Source of the DNA: JADHUC01 sp964617665
GTDB taxonomy: Bacteria > Planctomycetota > Planctomycetia > Pirellulales > Pirellulaceae
Assembly (NCBI GenBank): GCA_964617665.1
Contig: CAZUAH010000057.1
Span: forward strand, 1-42,415
Reading direction: 5' to 3'
DNA: 42,415 bases
Made by a program: the position numbers and the translations under genes. This document shows, in pieces, positions 16,825 to 25,148 of this stretch (its first letter is position 1; each line of letters opens with the position of its first letter). The notes under the pieces were generated by a model. That model worked only from the letters and a program-made list of their open reading frames with translations. It was not told where the DNA came from and searched no databases.

Positions 16825-17250
16825 GATGACATCCTTTCTCGCAAGCTGGGTCGTCTCGCACTCTCGGAAAAAGAGAGGTTCGCAACCGACCACATCCTTA
16901 CAACGCGGGCTCGCCCGCGTCTACAAGCTCACAGGCAGATGGCGAAGTCCCGAAGATGTGAGAACCGGGACCTATAACTATGCTCTCAGGCAATTGGCGT
17001 GTTGAAAAGGGGGTGACGGGACATGTGGGCTATCCCGAGACGGCTTACTGTGGTCACTTGCTGGATATGGAATAGCTCCAAAGTACCAGTTTTATTCAGT
17101 CTGGTTCCCGGAGATAGGCACTGTTTCTCAGCTAGATGTGACGGGAGGCGCCTTCGAGGGCCAACGATTGGAAACTCCAAATCAAACGACTTACCGTTTC
17201 GCGCCTTGACCGAGAGCGTCCTGAGTCGGTTTCGCCCGTTATCGGTTGGC
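16825..17250. other. Intergenic region with a short GC-rich palindrome
   Basis: These 426 bp lie between aroE and the CBS pair. ACGCGGGC-TC-GCCCGCGT (16903-16920) is a near-perfect palindrome of the kind that recurs as a dispersed extragenic element in many genomes. No gene, RNA or clear promoter is seen in the rest. Confidence 0.4.
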
Positions 17251-18099
17251 TCAGATCTCGAGAAACTCCTCCAGTGCCTCGCGCATCACGTCGATATCCG
17301 GCGAGACTCCCGTCCAGATCTTGAACGCAATAGCCGTTTGATTGACGAGCATACCAAGGCCGTCCAGTGTCGTGCAGTTACGGGCTGCCGCGTCGCGGAT
17401 CAATTTGGTGTCAGGCGGATTGAAGGTCACGTCCGCAACCAGCATATCGGGAGTCAGAGACTCAACGTCGAGCGGGACGCAAGCGTCCGGATCACCGAAT
17501 CCGATGGACGTGGCATTGACGATGATATTCGTCCCTTCCTCTGCCGCGTAGTCGCCACTGAGATGAACGAACTTGGCCTGAACATCCACTCGTTCATTCA
17601 GCAAGTCTACGAGCGCCTGTCCTCGTTGTGCAGTCCGATTAACAATGGTGATTTCCGCAGCACGCGCTAAGCCAATTTCCACCGCAATGGCACGAGCGGC
17701 CCCTCCGGCACCGAACACGACTACCTTCTTCCCTTTGGCCTTAACGATGCTCTGCAGGGACTGGACGAACCCCTTACCGTCGGTGTCTTCGCCAACCAAT
17801 TCGTCGCCTTCACGATAGACGCAGCTCACGGCCCCAGCCAATTCGGCAGCTTCAGTCAGTTTGTCCAGATACTGTACGGCGGCGACTTTGTGAGGAACGG
17901 TAAGGTTCCCGCCTCGAAAGCCCATCGCCCGCATCCCGCGTACACCATCGGCCAGATCCTCTGGCGGCACCTCCAACGTCAGATATCGCCAATCGAGCTC
18001 GGCCGCAACGAAGGCGCGTTCCATCATGAACTGGGTCGGGTTGCCGGCGACGGGCTGTCCCATGCAGCAGACGATGTCCTGAGTCGGCGAATCGGGCAC
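17251..18099 (-). CDS. aroE: Shikimate dehydrogenase
   Basis: This NADPH-dependent enzyme reduces 3-dehydroshikimate in chorismate synthesis. The GTG start at 18099 (282 residues) has GAGAGGAAT nine bases upstream and fits the 270-290 family length; a longer frame from TTG 18180 adds an unlikely tail. The catalytic Lys lies in NLTVPHK and Asp in GEDTDGKGF. The nucleotide site is FGAGGAARAIAVEI with INRT, and the C-terminal LDGLGMLVNQTAIAF is typical. The substrate loop, usually HSxSP, reads GNPTQ: both shikimate-contacting serines are replaced, by Asn and Thr. It is the only aromatic-pathway gene here. Confidence 0.93.
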   Translation of the reverse strand: MPDSPTQDIVCCMGQPVAGNPTQFMMERAFVAAELDWRYLTLEVPPEDLADGVRGMRAMGFRGGNLTVPHKVAAVQYLDKLTEAAELAGAVSCVYREGDELVGEDTDGKGFVQSLQSIVKAKGKKVVVFGAGGAARAIAVEIGLARAAEITIVNRTAQRGQALVDLLNERVDVQAKFVHLSGDYAAEEGTNIIVNATSIGFGDPDACVPLDVESLTPDMLVADVTFNPPDTKLIRDAAARNCTTLDGLGMLVNQTAIAFKIWTGVSPDIDVMREALEEFLEI

Positions 18100-18253
18100 G
18101 TTACGATTCCTCTCTCCGTATTCTCGTCCAGTTGTCCGGGAGGCCAAGGGCCCACCAAGATGTTTCACAAGCTCCTTCAAATACGTATTGTGAGGCGCAC
18201 CAGGGTGATTTGCAACGGCGATGCTAGTAAAGAGGGCCGCATGCGTAGCCTCC

Positions 18254-19291
18254 CTAGCTTGCCTCGCTATTCAGGCGATCGACCAATTGACGAAGCCGAC
18301 CGTGATTGTGGCGGTTGAAATTGAACACCAGCCTTGGCAGGTCGATCAGTTCCGGTTCGTCCCTTTCGCCTGGCAGAGCCCGAGTCTGCACGAACCTCCC
18401 ATCCACAAGAATATCCGCAAAATCTGTGTCGATTTCTCGGAGGAGAGAGTCGGACACAGGTTCCATTAGCCGGAAGACCAACTGACTCCTCACGTATCGC
18501 ATGCTGTGGTATACGCGAAAGAAACCCAGTATTTCGGACACTGCATGCTCGTAGTCGTCCGTCACTTTGTACAGACTGAGATCTTCCTCGGAAATCATTC
18601 CGCCATCCAACAATTGCTTCTGTACAAAGTCGTGCAACGCCGCCCAATAGCTCCCTCCCGGTTCGTCCAGCAAGACCAAGGGAACCAAATCGCGTTTGCC
18701 GGTCTGCAGCAGCGTCAGCAATTCCATCGCCTCGTCCATGGTGCCGAAGCCGCCGGGCAGGCAGCATACGGCGTCGCACTCTTTCACAAACATCAACTTG
18801 CGCGTGAAGAAGTACTTCATGTGGACCAGCTTTGGATCGCCAGCGATAACCGGGTTGGCATCCTGCTCGAACGGCAGAAGGATATTGAGCCCCATTGAAT
18901 GCTCGCGTCCAGCGCCAACGTGCCCGGCCTCCATGATGCCGAAGGCAGCACCCGTTACTACCATCCAATCATTTTCAGCCAATTCACTGCCCAGACGCAC
19001 GGCCTGCTGGTACGCGGGTGCCTCGGGCGGTGTTCGTGCCGATCCGAAGACTGTCACCTTGCGGCGATTTCGGTACTTCGTGAATACTTTGAATGCATAT
19101 CGCAACTCGCGCAATGAACGGCTGATGATTTTCAAATCTCCGCGAGTCGCTTCGTCTCTGGCCAGTTTGTCGGCATAGTCCTTTATGATCTGAATCAGGT
19201 CATCGTTTCGCCGGTGTGCGCCGTCCCGTCGGGAATCAGAAATATCAAGCGGTTCTTCCGAGGCCGTCGGTCTGCCGGTCTCTTCTGTCAT
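18254..19291 (-). CDS. LOG-family (TIGR00730-like) Rossmann-fold protein
   Basis: The protein has 345 residues from the ATG at 19291, which is preceded by GGGGA; an ATG 15 bp upstream lacks a ribosome-binding site. The core has VTVFGSARTPP, MVVTGAAFGIMEAGHVGAG and the signature LPGGFGTMDEAMELLTLLQTGK (PGGxGTxxE). In this family that motif forms the nucleotide-binding active site of 5'-monophosphate phosphoribohydrolases (LOG, PpnN). It was formerly annotated as lysine decarboxylase. The extra N- and C-terminal segments make it longer than plant-type LOG (about 200). The substrate is probably a nucleoside monophosphate. It is separated from the upstream small gene by an intrinsic terminator, so it has its own promoter or a short leader. 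Confidence 0.88.
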   Translation of the reverse strand: MTEETGRPTASEEPLDISDSRRDGAHRRNDDLIQIIKDYADKLARDEATRGDLKIISRSLRELRYAFKVFTKYRNRRKVTVFGSARTPPEAPAYQQAVRLGSELAENDWMVVTGAAFGIMEAGHVGAGREHSMGLNILLPFEQDANPVIAGDPKLVHMKYFFTRKLMFVKECDAVCCLPGGFGTMDEAMELLTLLQTGKRDLVPLVLLDEPGGSYWAALHDFVQKQLLDGGMISEEDLSLYKVTDDYEHAVSEILGFFRVYHSMRYVRSQLVFRLMEPVSDSLLREIDTDFADILVDGRFVQTRALPGERDEPELIDLPRLVFNFNRHNHGRLRQLVDRLNSEAS

Positions 19292-19338
19292 GTCAGATTT
19301 CCCCATACAATGAAGTCACAGTCGCGTAGGATTGGCGC

Positions 19339-19365
19339 AAAAAAAGAGGCCCGCTGCGACGGGCC
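19339..19365 (-). terminator. Intrinsic terminator after the 81-residue small gene
   Basis: On the minus strand GGCCCG-tcgcag-CGGGCC is followed by TC and seven T. This is a textbook Rho-independent terminator, 27 bp past the stop codon at 19392. Confidence 0.9.
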
Positions 19366-19391
19366 GGAATACAAACAGGACTTGGTTCGCG

Positions 19392-19637
19392 TTAGGCCGA
19401 GGGCCGAAAATGCTGGTACGCCAGAAGGACTTCGTAAAGGTCTTCGCTGATATTGACCGTATCGTCTTCAAAGTCTCTCAGCCATGTCCGGCGACTTCGC
19501 ACCGCATCGGCTAGTAGTGGAAGTACTTCCCCGAGGGGAACATTCACTGTGGCCTCGGCCGGTTCGCCCCGTGTCGGTGTTTCTAGTGCACAGCCAAGTT
19601 CGGGACCAAAGTAGACTCGCAATTGAGGATGGGGCAT
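19392..19637 (-). CDS. Small acidic protein, conserved-looking, unknown function
   Basis: The 81-residue protein starts at ATG 19637 with GGAAG eight bases upstream and ends before a clear intrinsic terminator, so it is very likely a real gene. It has no Cys pair or membrane segment. The C-terminal half (LGEVLPLLADAVRSRRTWLR, then DFEDDTVNISEDLYEVLLAY) reads as two helices around an acidic centre. I recall similar short proteins in Planctomycetota but no named function. A GC-rich palindrome (19664-19680) lies just upstream. Confidence 0.7.
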   Translation of the reverse strand: MPHPQLRVYFGPELGCALETPTRGEPAEATVNVPLGEVLPLLADAVRSRRTWLRDFEDDTVNISEDLYEVLLAYQHFRPSA

Positions 19638-19663
19638 CGCAATATCTTCCGTGATAGCGCTCG

Positions 19664-19680
19664 CGGAGCCTCCGGCTCCG
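19664..19680. repeat. Short GC palindrome
   Basis: CGGAGCC-tcc-GGCTCCG is a perfect 7-bp inverted repeat with a 3-nt loop, in the leader of the small gene and about 180 bp past the unknown 518-residue gene. It lacks a U-run; it could be a dispersed extragenic repeat. Confidence 0.35.
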
Positions 19681-19858
19681 GTGATTCCTATTCTCCATCA
19701 CATCTCATAATCGGCTGCATTGGGTTACGGGGTTTGAACAATTGTGAAGATTAGATGGAATTCTTCGCCTGCTAGCTTTCGGTCGGGAGGATTGGCGAAG
19801 CTGAGGAAGACTGATCATATTACGGAGTCAAGTCTTGCTAGCTATCTACGGCCGTTTG

Positions 19859-21415
19859 CTAGGGCGAATCGACAACCACTACCGGCCACCGGCTGATGCT
19901 GGCCAGTTGTCTCGCGTCGGTTTCCGACGGCACAAACAGCACGGCGGCGTCTTGTGGTATCTCCTCGAGCGAAACGTCGCCAATGTGCCTCCATTCGCGT
20001 TCGACGCTCCAGTCTGTGACGTGCCCCGTCGTGGACTTCGCTTCCTTCTTCTGAAAGAAAGGGCGATCCTCGGCAGCCAGGGATTCCCATCCGCTTTCGT
20101 CGTCGTACGAGACAGTCCTGGCGCCACGCTCCTCGAGCCAATCGCGATCGACGCAGATACCGTAGGGCTCGAAATCCCAACGCCCCAAATGTGAACGGAA
20201 AGTGTGCAGACGATGGATCTCGGAAAGGGGAACGGCGGTGAAGCTGACAACTGCCGTGTCACCACGAACCATGTCGGAGGTGGCGACGAGCCGACTGGTT
20301 CGCACAATCCGCCACAGAGCGGCCAGGGCGGAATGATCCGCGCCGTCGCGATCCAGGATCAGATTGTCGAGGAAGTCATTCTCGCTCTCGTCCGGCCAGG
20401 GTCCGCGGCGTCTCCGCGTACAATGCGTCAAGTATCGCCAATCGCACAGTTCTTCCAGCGATCTAATTGGTGCCGAGGAATGCCTCGCTTCATCGGATTC
20501 CCGCGAAGGGTACGGCGACACGTTATCCGGTTCGCCAGGCGTGTTGAAGACGTACCAACCTATGGCACCCAAATCCATGAGTTGGTCGGCCAATTCCCTT
20601 CGGACCAGTCCCGGCCCTAGCGCGAGATGTACACTAGTTGGCGAATACCTCGGATCGTCCAGCCGTGCTCGCAACAGATGATCCAGATGGCCGCGTGCCC
20701 GGACATCTAGAGCGATAAGTCGATCGCTCAACGCGACAATCGCCCGATCGCGAGCTGGAAACCGGGCGAGCGATTCAACTTCGGTACCCTCTCGATCCGA
20801 CGGCACAGGCGGCGACAGCTTTACAACGTCGCGTGATGAACCAGAGGTGTTGCCTGCGATCACAGTCTTTGTCATCCATTGTTCAAGCGTCTTTCGCGGA
20901 TCGTCAGCGATGTCGATGCGGAGGACGCGCAGACCGAATAACTCACCGCTGCGCTGGACAAAACGGTCGGTTGTCGTCGAAGATGCTGTCAGAAGAGTCT
21001 CGTATTGGGGTTGCAGTTTCATGCATGCAGTCCGCAAGACCGCGAACCAATTCTTGCGACGATCGAGTTCTTGCCCCAAACGAGAGCTGATGAGCCCGAC
21101 CCGACGCCCAGGAGGGATACCGCACGGCCACCATGCCAACCGGGTTCCGAGCCACGCGTGAGTAAGTGTCTGGTCGGAATCAGGCATGCCCCACGTGAGT
21201 TTCGCGCCACGCTCAAGTTTCGACCGCAGGGTTTGGAGCTTCTTGCCAACTCGCTCGCTCGCGGACTGAGGGGGATTCTCGGCGTGAAGAGTCCATTCAC
21301 GTACGATTCCCGGCAGTAGATCTTGGCCCCAGACCTGCGGATCGGGCAACGCCGCACCGTCCGAATCCGGTGGCACCAACTTGGCGTCGACTAGGGCCTG
21401 CCAGATGACGTTCAT
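19859..21415 (-). CDS. Unknown 518-residue protein, translationally coupled to tdh
   Basis: The start at 21415 (MNVIWQALVDAKLV) overlaps the tdh stop codon as ATGA, which strongly supports this start. The protein is soluble, with no signal peptide or membrane helix. An N-terminal region (VGLISSRLGQELDRRKNWFA, later ETLLTASSTTTDRFVQRSGE and LFGLRVLRIDI) alternates strands and helices like a nucleotide-binding Rossmann or SLOG/DprA-type domain. A middle region (DRAIVALSDRLIALDVRARG, VHLALGPGLVRRELADQLMDLG) continues the same style. The C-terminal part is Trp/Arg/Glu-rich. I do not recognise a family. It could act on or sense a nucleotide, but no catalytic motif is certain. tdh is the only functional clue. 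Confidence 0.75.
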   Translation of the reverse strand: MNVIWQALVDAKLVPPDSDGAALPDPQVWGQDLLPGIVREWTLHAENPPQSASERVGKKLQTLRSKLERGAKLTWGMPDSDQTLTHAWLGTRLAWWPCGIPPGRRVGLISSRLGQELDRRKNWFAVLRTACMKLQPQYETLLTASSTTTDRFVQRSGELFGLRVLRIDIADDPRKTLEQWMTKTVIAGNTSGSSRDVVKLSPPVPSDREGTEVESLARFPARDRAIVALSDRLIALDVRARGHLDHLLRARLDDPRYSPTSVHLALGPGLVRRELADQLMDLGAIGWYVFNTPGEPDNVSPYPSRESDEARHSSAPIRSLEELCDWRYLTHCTRRRRGPWPDESENDFLDNLILDRDGADHSALAALWRIVRTSRLVATSDMVRGDTAVVSFTAVPLSEIHRLHTFRSHLGRWDFEPYGICVDRDWLEERGARTVSYDDESGWESLAAEDRPFFQKKEAKSTTGHVTDWSVEREWRHIGDVSLEEIPQDAAVLFVPSETDARQLASISRWPVVVVDSP

Positions 21416-22437
21416 TTCCAATTCAGGATCACCTTCCCACATTGCCCCGACTTCATGGCTTCAAAGCCCTCTTCAAACTCGGTGAAATGCAGGCGGTGCG
21501 TAATCACGGGGCTGATGTCCAAGCCGCCTTGGATCATCACGGTCATCTTGTACCACGTTTCGTACATCTCGCGACCATAAATTCCTTTGATGGTCAGCAT
21601 GTTGAATACTACGAGGTTCCAGTCGATTGCCATCTCTTCTGACGGAATCCCCAACATCGCGATTTTGCCCCCATGGCACATGTTGGCCAGCAATCCTTGA
21701 AACGCCGACGTATTGCCGGACATCTCCAGCCCCACGTCGAAACCTTCGACCATGCCAAGCTCTTTCTGGGCGTCCGCAAGGCTTTGATGACGAACGTCCA
21801 AGGCCATGGTCGCGCCCATCTTCTTGGCAAGTTCCAGACGGTACGGGTTCACGTCGGTTACCACAACGTACCGACATCCCGCATGCCGCACGACAGCGAT
21901 AGCCATCAGGCCGATAGGGCCAGCGCCGGTGATCAATACATCTTCACCCAGCAGCGGAAACGACAGGGCCGTGTGAACGGCGTTTCCAAAAGGATCGAAG
22001 ATCGAGGCCACGTCTCGATCGACTTCGTGATGGTGATGCCACACTTGAGTCATGGGAAGGGCGAGGTACTCGGCGTAGGCACCAGGTCGGTTCACACCGA
22101 TTCCCTTGGTGTCGGCGCAAAGATGCCGCCGGCCCGCCAGACAATTGCGGCATCGCCCGCACACGACGTGCCCTTCGCCGCTGACGATGTCGCCGGTGAA
22201 GAAATCTGTGACATTCGAGCCAACTTCTACGATCTCGCCCACGAACTCGTGCCCAACCGTCATTGGCACAGGGATCGTCTTCTGGGCCCAAGCGTCCCAG
22301 TTGTAGATGTGCAAGTCGGTTCCACAGATTCCGGTGCGATCAATCTTGATCAGGACATCGTTGAAGCCGACTTTCGGCTCCGGCACATCTTCCAGCCACA
22401 GCCCCGGCTCGGATTTCGCTTTGACGAGAGCTTTCAT
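21412..22437 (-). CDS. tdh: L-threonine 3-dehydrogenase
   Basis: This zinc-dependent medium-chain dehydrogenase oxidises threonine to 2-amino-3-ketobutyrate. The length of 341 residues equals E. coli Tdh. Key blocks are RTGICGTDLHIYNWDAW (catalytic-zinc Cys and family signature), VGHEFVGEIVEVG, a structural-zinc set GHVVCGRCRNCLAGRRHLC, and ITGAGPIGLMAIAVVRHAG for NAD. The partner kbl (2-amino-3-ketobutyrate CoA ligase), often adjacent, is absent; instead the next gene overlaps by 4 bp and is of unknown function. AGGA precedes the ATG at 22437. Confidence 0.95.
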   Translation of the reverse strand: MKALVKAKSEPGLWLEDVPEPKVGFNDVLIKIDRTGICGTDLHIYNWDAWAQKTIPVPMTVGHEFVGEIVEVGSNVTDFFTGDIVSGEGHVVCGRCRNCLAGRRHLCADTKGIGVNRPGAYAEYLALPMTQVWHHHHEVDRDVASIFDPFGNAVHTALSFPLLGEDVLITGAGPIGLMAIAVVRHAGCRYVVVTDVNPYRLELAKKMGATMALDVRHQSLADAQKELGMVEGFDVGLEMSGNTSAFQGLLANMCHGGKIAMLGIPSEEMAIDWNLVVFNMLTIKGIYGREMYETWYKMTVMIQGGLDISPVITHRLHFTEFEEGFEAMKSGQCGKVILNWK

Positions 22438-22586
22438 AATGCACTATTCCTGTGAATTCTCATTCTCAACCTCAAGGGTACGATTGTAGCGTATTTCTCG
22501 CCCGCGCTTCAGCCCGCCATCATTCCGAATTGCAGCGTCCTAGCTTTCCAAAACGTTTCGCAATGCAAGTTCGATCAACTCCGATC

Positions 22587-22629
22587 GTCAAAATGACAGA
22601 AACACCCGCTTGCCATCTGTCATTTTGAC
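22587..22629. promoter_or_regulatory. Paired palindromic operator-like sites upstream of htrA
   Basis: GTCAAAATGACAG (22587-22599) and CTGTCATTTTGAC (22617-22629) form a perfect 13-bp inverted repeat with a 17-nt spacer. Each arm also contains its own palindrome GTCA-N3-TGAC. The two centres (22592 and 22624) are 32 bp apart, about three helical turns, which suggests two dimer sites on the same DNA face. They lie about 160-200 bp before the predicted sigma-54 start site, a usual place for enhancer-binding proteins. tdh starts 150 bp away on the other side and could also be the target. Confidence 0.5.
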
Positions 22630-22760
22630 TCCTGCTCGCGGATGCGTTCCTTTCTGTACTTTCCGATCGATTTATGCCTACGTTCGCGCAGCCACGGACA
22701 AACTTGCGGCAATTCATACCGCGGCTGTCCAAATCCTTGACGGTACCATGAACGGCCTTT

Positions 22761-22776
22761 TGGCACACAAATTGCG
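22761..22776 (+). promoter_or_regulatory. Candidate sigma-54 (-24/-12) promoter of htrA
   Basis: TGGCAC-acaaa-TTGCG places GG and GC exactly 10 nt apart, matching the RpoN consensus TGGCAC-N5-TTGC. Transcription would start near 22787, giving a leader of about 110 nt to the htrA ATG. It is intergenic and correctly oriented. Confidence 0.55.
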
Positions 22777-22896
22777 TAACGGGAACGCCAAATGGCGCGC
22801 GGGAATGAAGGATTACGTCTGCAAGATTTCTCCCGCCGCGGCAACAGAATACTGACGAGACCCTTTTTAATCATTGGAAATGACAGGAGAGGCAAG

Positions 22897-24408
22897 ATGA
22901 TTCGATTTCCAAAGACACTGGCGTTTGTTGTGACTGCGGCCATTGGTGGTGCCGTGGGCGCGGGTATCGTGATGCTTCGTACCGAAAGTCAGTCTGGACT
23001 TTCTTATGCGGCGGACGGACGCATCGCGTTGGTGGCACGGCAGAACTTGTCGGAAGTGAATGACTTATCCGGCGCGTTTCGTAATGTAGCCACGGCAATG
23101 AGGCCGTCGGTGGTGAGTATTAGCAGCACGCAACGTGTTCGACCTTCGTCGTCTCCCCGACGCGGCATGCCCGGTTTACCGGAGGAGTTTCGCGGTCTGG
23201 TGCCCGACGACTTCTTTGATCGTTTCCACGAATTTCGGGTCCCAGAGAAAGGTCTCGAGCGGCGGGGGCTCGGCTCGGGCGTGATTGTCAGTTCTGATGG
23301 CTACATCGTTACCAACAACCACGTCGTGCGCGGAGCGGACGAGATCAATGTAACGTTGTCCGACAAGCGCAATGTGCCGGCTGAGATAGTTGGCACCGAC
23401 GCGAGAACAGACTTGGCGGTCCTCAAGATCGACGCCGACGGTCTGCTGCCGGCACCGTTGGGCGATTCCGAAGCGGCAGACGTGGGCGAGTGGGTTCTGG
23501 CCATCGGTAGCCCATTTGGTCTCGAGCAGACCGTGACGGCCGGCATCATCAGCGCGAAAGGCCGGCAGATGGCAATCACGGATTACGACGATTTCATTCA
23601 AACCGACGCTGCCATCAACCCTGGCAACAGCGGCGGGCCACTGGTCAATATGAGAGGCGAAGTGCTCGGCATCAACACAGCGATCGCATCACGCACCGGC
23701 ACGTACATGGGTGTCGGATTCGCAATACCTAGCAGCATGGTCCGCAAGGTTAAAGACGCTATCGTGAAGGATGGCCGAGTCCAGCGCGGCCGCATGGGGG
23801 CTTTGATTCAGAATCTGGACGAGGATCTCGCGGGTTCGTTTGGATACGACTCGACCAAAGGCGTGCTCGTCGCTGACGTTTTGCCCGACAGTCCATCGGA
23901 GAAAGCTGGTGTACGAGCCGACGACATCGTGGTCGAATACAACGGCAAGCCGGTTAGCGACGTGGAAGAACTGCGAAATGCCGTGGCCGACACGTCGCCC
24001 AACACTCGCTCCGAATTGCTGATCTTCCGCGACGGGAAGACGCGCAGCGTGCCAATTGTGGTCGATGAACTGAAGGACGAACCCGTGCGAGTGAGCCGAC
24101 GGGCCGAGCCCGAGTCCTCGATCAACCTTGGCATGACGGTACAGACGCTGTCGCCTGATTTGGCACGCCAACTCGGCTACGAAGCTGGCGTGCAGGGCGT
24201 TGTCGTCACCGACGTAGAGCCAGGATCCCTGGCAGCCGAAGAGGGCGTCACCGCCAAGGACGTGATCGTTGACGTCAACGGCAAGCCTATCCGAGGCGTT
24301 CGCGACTTTCAGGAGGCGATAGACAAGGGTGATATCGATAAGGGCATTCGGCTGCGGTTGAAACGAGGCGGGGTAAGTCGGTACGTCATCCTCAAGAGGG
24401 ACCGCTAG
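22897..24408 (+). CDS. htrA: HtrA/DegP-like serine protease (Do family)
   Basis: This is an envelope-stress protease and chaperone of 503 residues. The start at 22897 has AGGAGAGG at ideal distance. An N-terminal hydrophobic helix (residues 8-26) anchors or exports it. The trypsin-like domain has the complete triad: His142 in VTNNHVVRG, Asp172 in ARTDLAVLKI and Ser245 in INPGNSGGPLV. Two PDZ domains follow (GVLVADVLPDSPSEKAGVRA; GVVVTDVEPGSLAAEEGVTA). Residues 80-122 before the protease core are Pro/Arg-rich and may form the LA-loop-like or trimer region. Upstream lie a sigma-54-like promoter and paired palindromes, which would fit stress-inducible control. The next gene, greA, is convergent. 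Confidence 0.95.
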   Translation: MIRFPKTLAFVVTAAIGGAVGAGIVMLRTESQSGLSYAADGRIALVARQNLSEVNDLSGAFRNVATAMRPSVVSISSTQRVRPSSSPRRGMPGLPEEFRGLVPDDFFDRFHEFRVPEKGLERRGLGSGVIVSSDGYIVTNNHVVRGADEINVTLSDKRNVPAEIVGTDARTDLAVLKIDADGLLPAPLGDSEAADVGEWVLAIGSPFGLEQTVTAGIISAKGRQMAITDYDDFIQTDAAINPGNSGGPLVNMRGEVLGINTAIASRTGTYMGVGFAIPSSMVRKVKDAIVKDGRVQRGRMGALIQNLDEDLAGSFGYDSTKGVLVADVLPDSPSEKAGVRADDIVVEYNGKPVSDVEELRNAVADTSPNTRSELLIFRDGKTRSVPIVVDELKDEPVRVSRRAEPESSINLGMTVQTLSPDLARQLGYEAGVQGVVVTDVEPGSLAAEEGVTAKDVIVDVNGKPIRGVRDFQEAIDKGDIDKGIRLRLKRGGVSRYVILKRDR

Positions 24409-24460
24409 GCCCGAGTCGCACGGATAGCTTGTTAGGCGCGTTCACCCGAACCCGCGAGAA

Positions 24461-24484
24461 ACGCTGCCAACAGGCAGGCAGCGT
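24461..24484. terminator. Hairpin between convergent htrA and greA
   Basis: ACGCTGCC-aacaggca-GGCAGCGT is an 8-bp stem 53 bp after the htrA stop codon. There is no U-run, so its role as a terminator is uncertain. Confidence 0.35.
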
Positions 24485-24615
24485 CACAGAATAGCAGAGC
24501 ACCCGCACCAGTAATCGGCCGATGGTTCCGTTTCGCGTATCGGGCATCGGCCGGTTGCGATTTCTTGAGCGTGGTGGGTCACAGACCGTCGCACGTGCCG
24601 CCAACGTGCCGGGTC

Positions 24616-25098
24616 CTACATGTCGTCGTACCGGATTTCAAGGATCTCGAATTTGAGCGTGCCTTTCGGCACCTCGATTTCAACAGTCTCGCCGACCTTC
24701 TTGCTGAGCAAGCCTTGGCCAATGGGGCTGGTGATCAGGTACTTGCCCGCATCGTAATCCTCGTCGCCCGCACCGACGAAGGTGAATTCCTCTTCGTCAT
24801 CGTAATCCAAATCTCTGACGAGAACCGTTGCACCCAGCGCTACTTGGTCTTTGGGTATCTTGTCCGGATTGACGATCGAAGCTCTGCTCAATTGGCTCTT
24901 GATCAAGTTGATCTTGGCCTGCAACATTCCCATCGCTTCGCGCTGCGCGTGGTATTCGGCATTTTCGCTGAGGTCGCCTTCGGAGCGTGCCTCGGCGATC
25001 TTCTCCGCGATCTTCGGTATTTCTTCGTGTTCCAGCCGCTCTACCTCGGCCTTCTTGCGGTTGTACGCGTCGCGGGTCATGGGAACGTAGTCGGACAT
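24616..25098 (-). CDS. greA: Transcript cleavage/elongation factor GreA
   Basis: GreA rescues backtracked RNA polymerase by stimulating RNA cleavage. The start at 25098 (MSDYVPMTRDAY, 160 residues) has GGGAG nine bases before it and matches family length; the longer frame reads through a terminator hairpin. The N-terminal coiled coil has EIAEARSEGDLSENAEYHAQ-like sequence (IAEARSEGDLSENAEY), with the tip acidic pair that coordinates Mg2+. The C-terminal FKBP-like domain ends in ISPIGQGLLSKKVGE-like TSPIGQGLLSKKVGETVEIE. An intrinsic terminator ends 18 bp before the ATG, so the leader may be attenuated. Confidence 0.95.
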   Translation of the reverse strand: MSDYVPMTRDAYNRKKAEVERLEHEEIPKIAEKIAEARSEGDLSENAEYHAQREAMGMLQAKINLIKSQLSRASIVNPDKIPKDQVALGATVLVRDLDYDDEEEFTFVGAGDEDYDAGKYLITSPIGQGLLSKKVGETVEIEVPKGTLKFEILEIRYDDM

Positions 25099-25115
25099 GC
25101 CAGTTCTCCCAGTGC

Positions 25116-25148
25116 AAAAAAAGTGCGACCTCCCAAAGAGGAGGCCGC
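25116..25148 (-). terminator. Intrinsic terminator within the greA leader
   Basis: On the minus strand GCGGCCTCC-tctttg-GGAGGTCGC (9-bp stem with one G-U pair) is followed by AC and seven T. The T-run ends 18 bp before the greA ATG. It could end the zinc-ribbon gene (stop at 25223) or act as an attenuator of greA, because there is no room for a promoter between it and greA. Confidence 0.85.

Noticed and set aside
18254..19291. Lysine decarboxylase annotation for the LOG-family gene
   Set aside because: The PGGFGTMDE motif is that of the phosphoribohydrolase family; the older name is a known mis-annotation.
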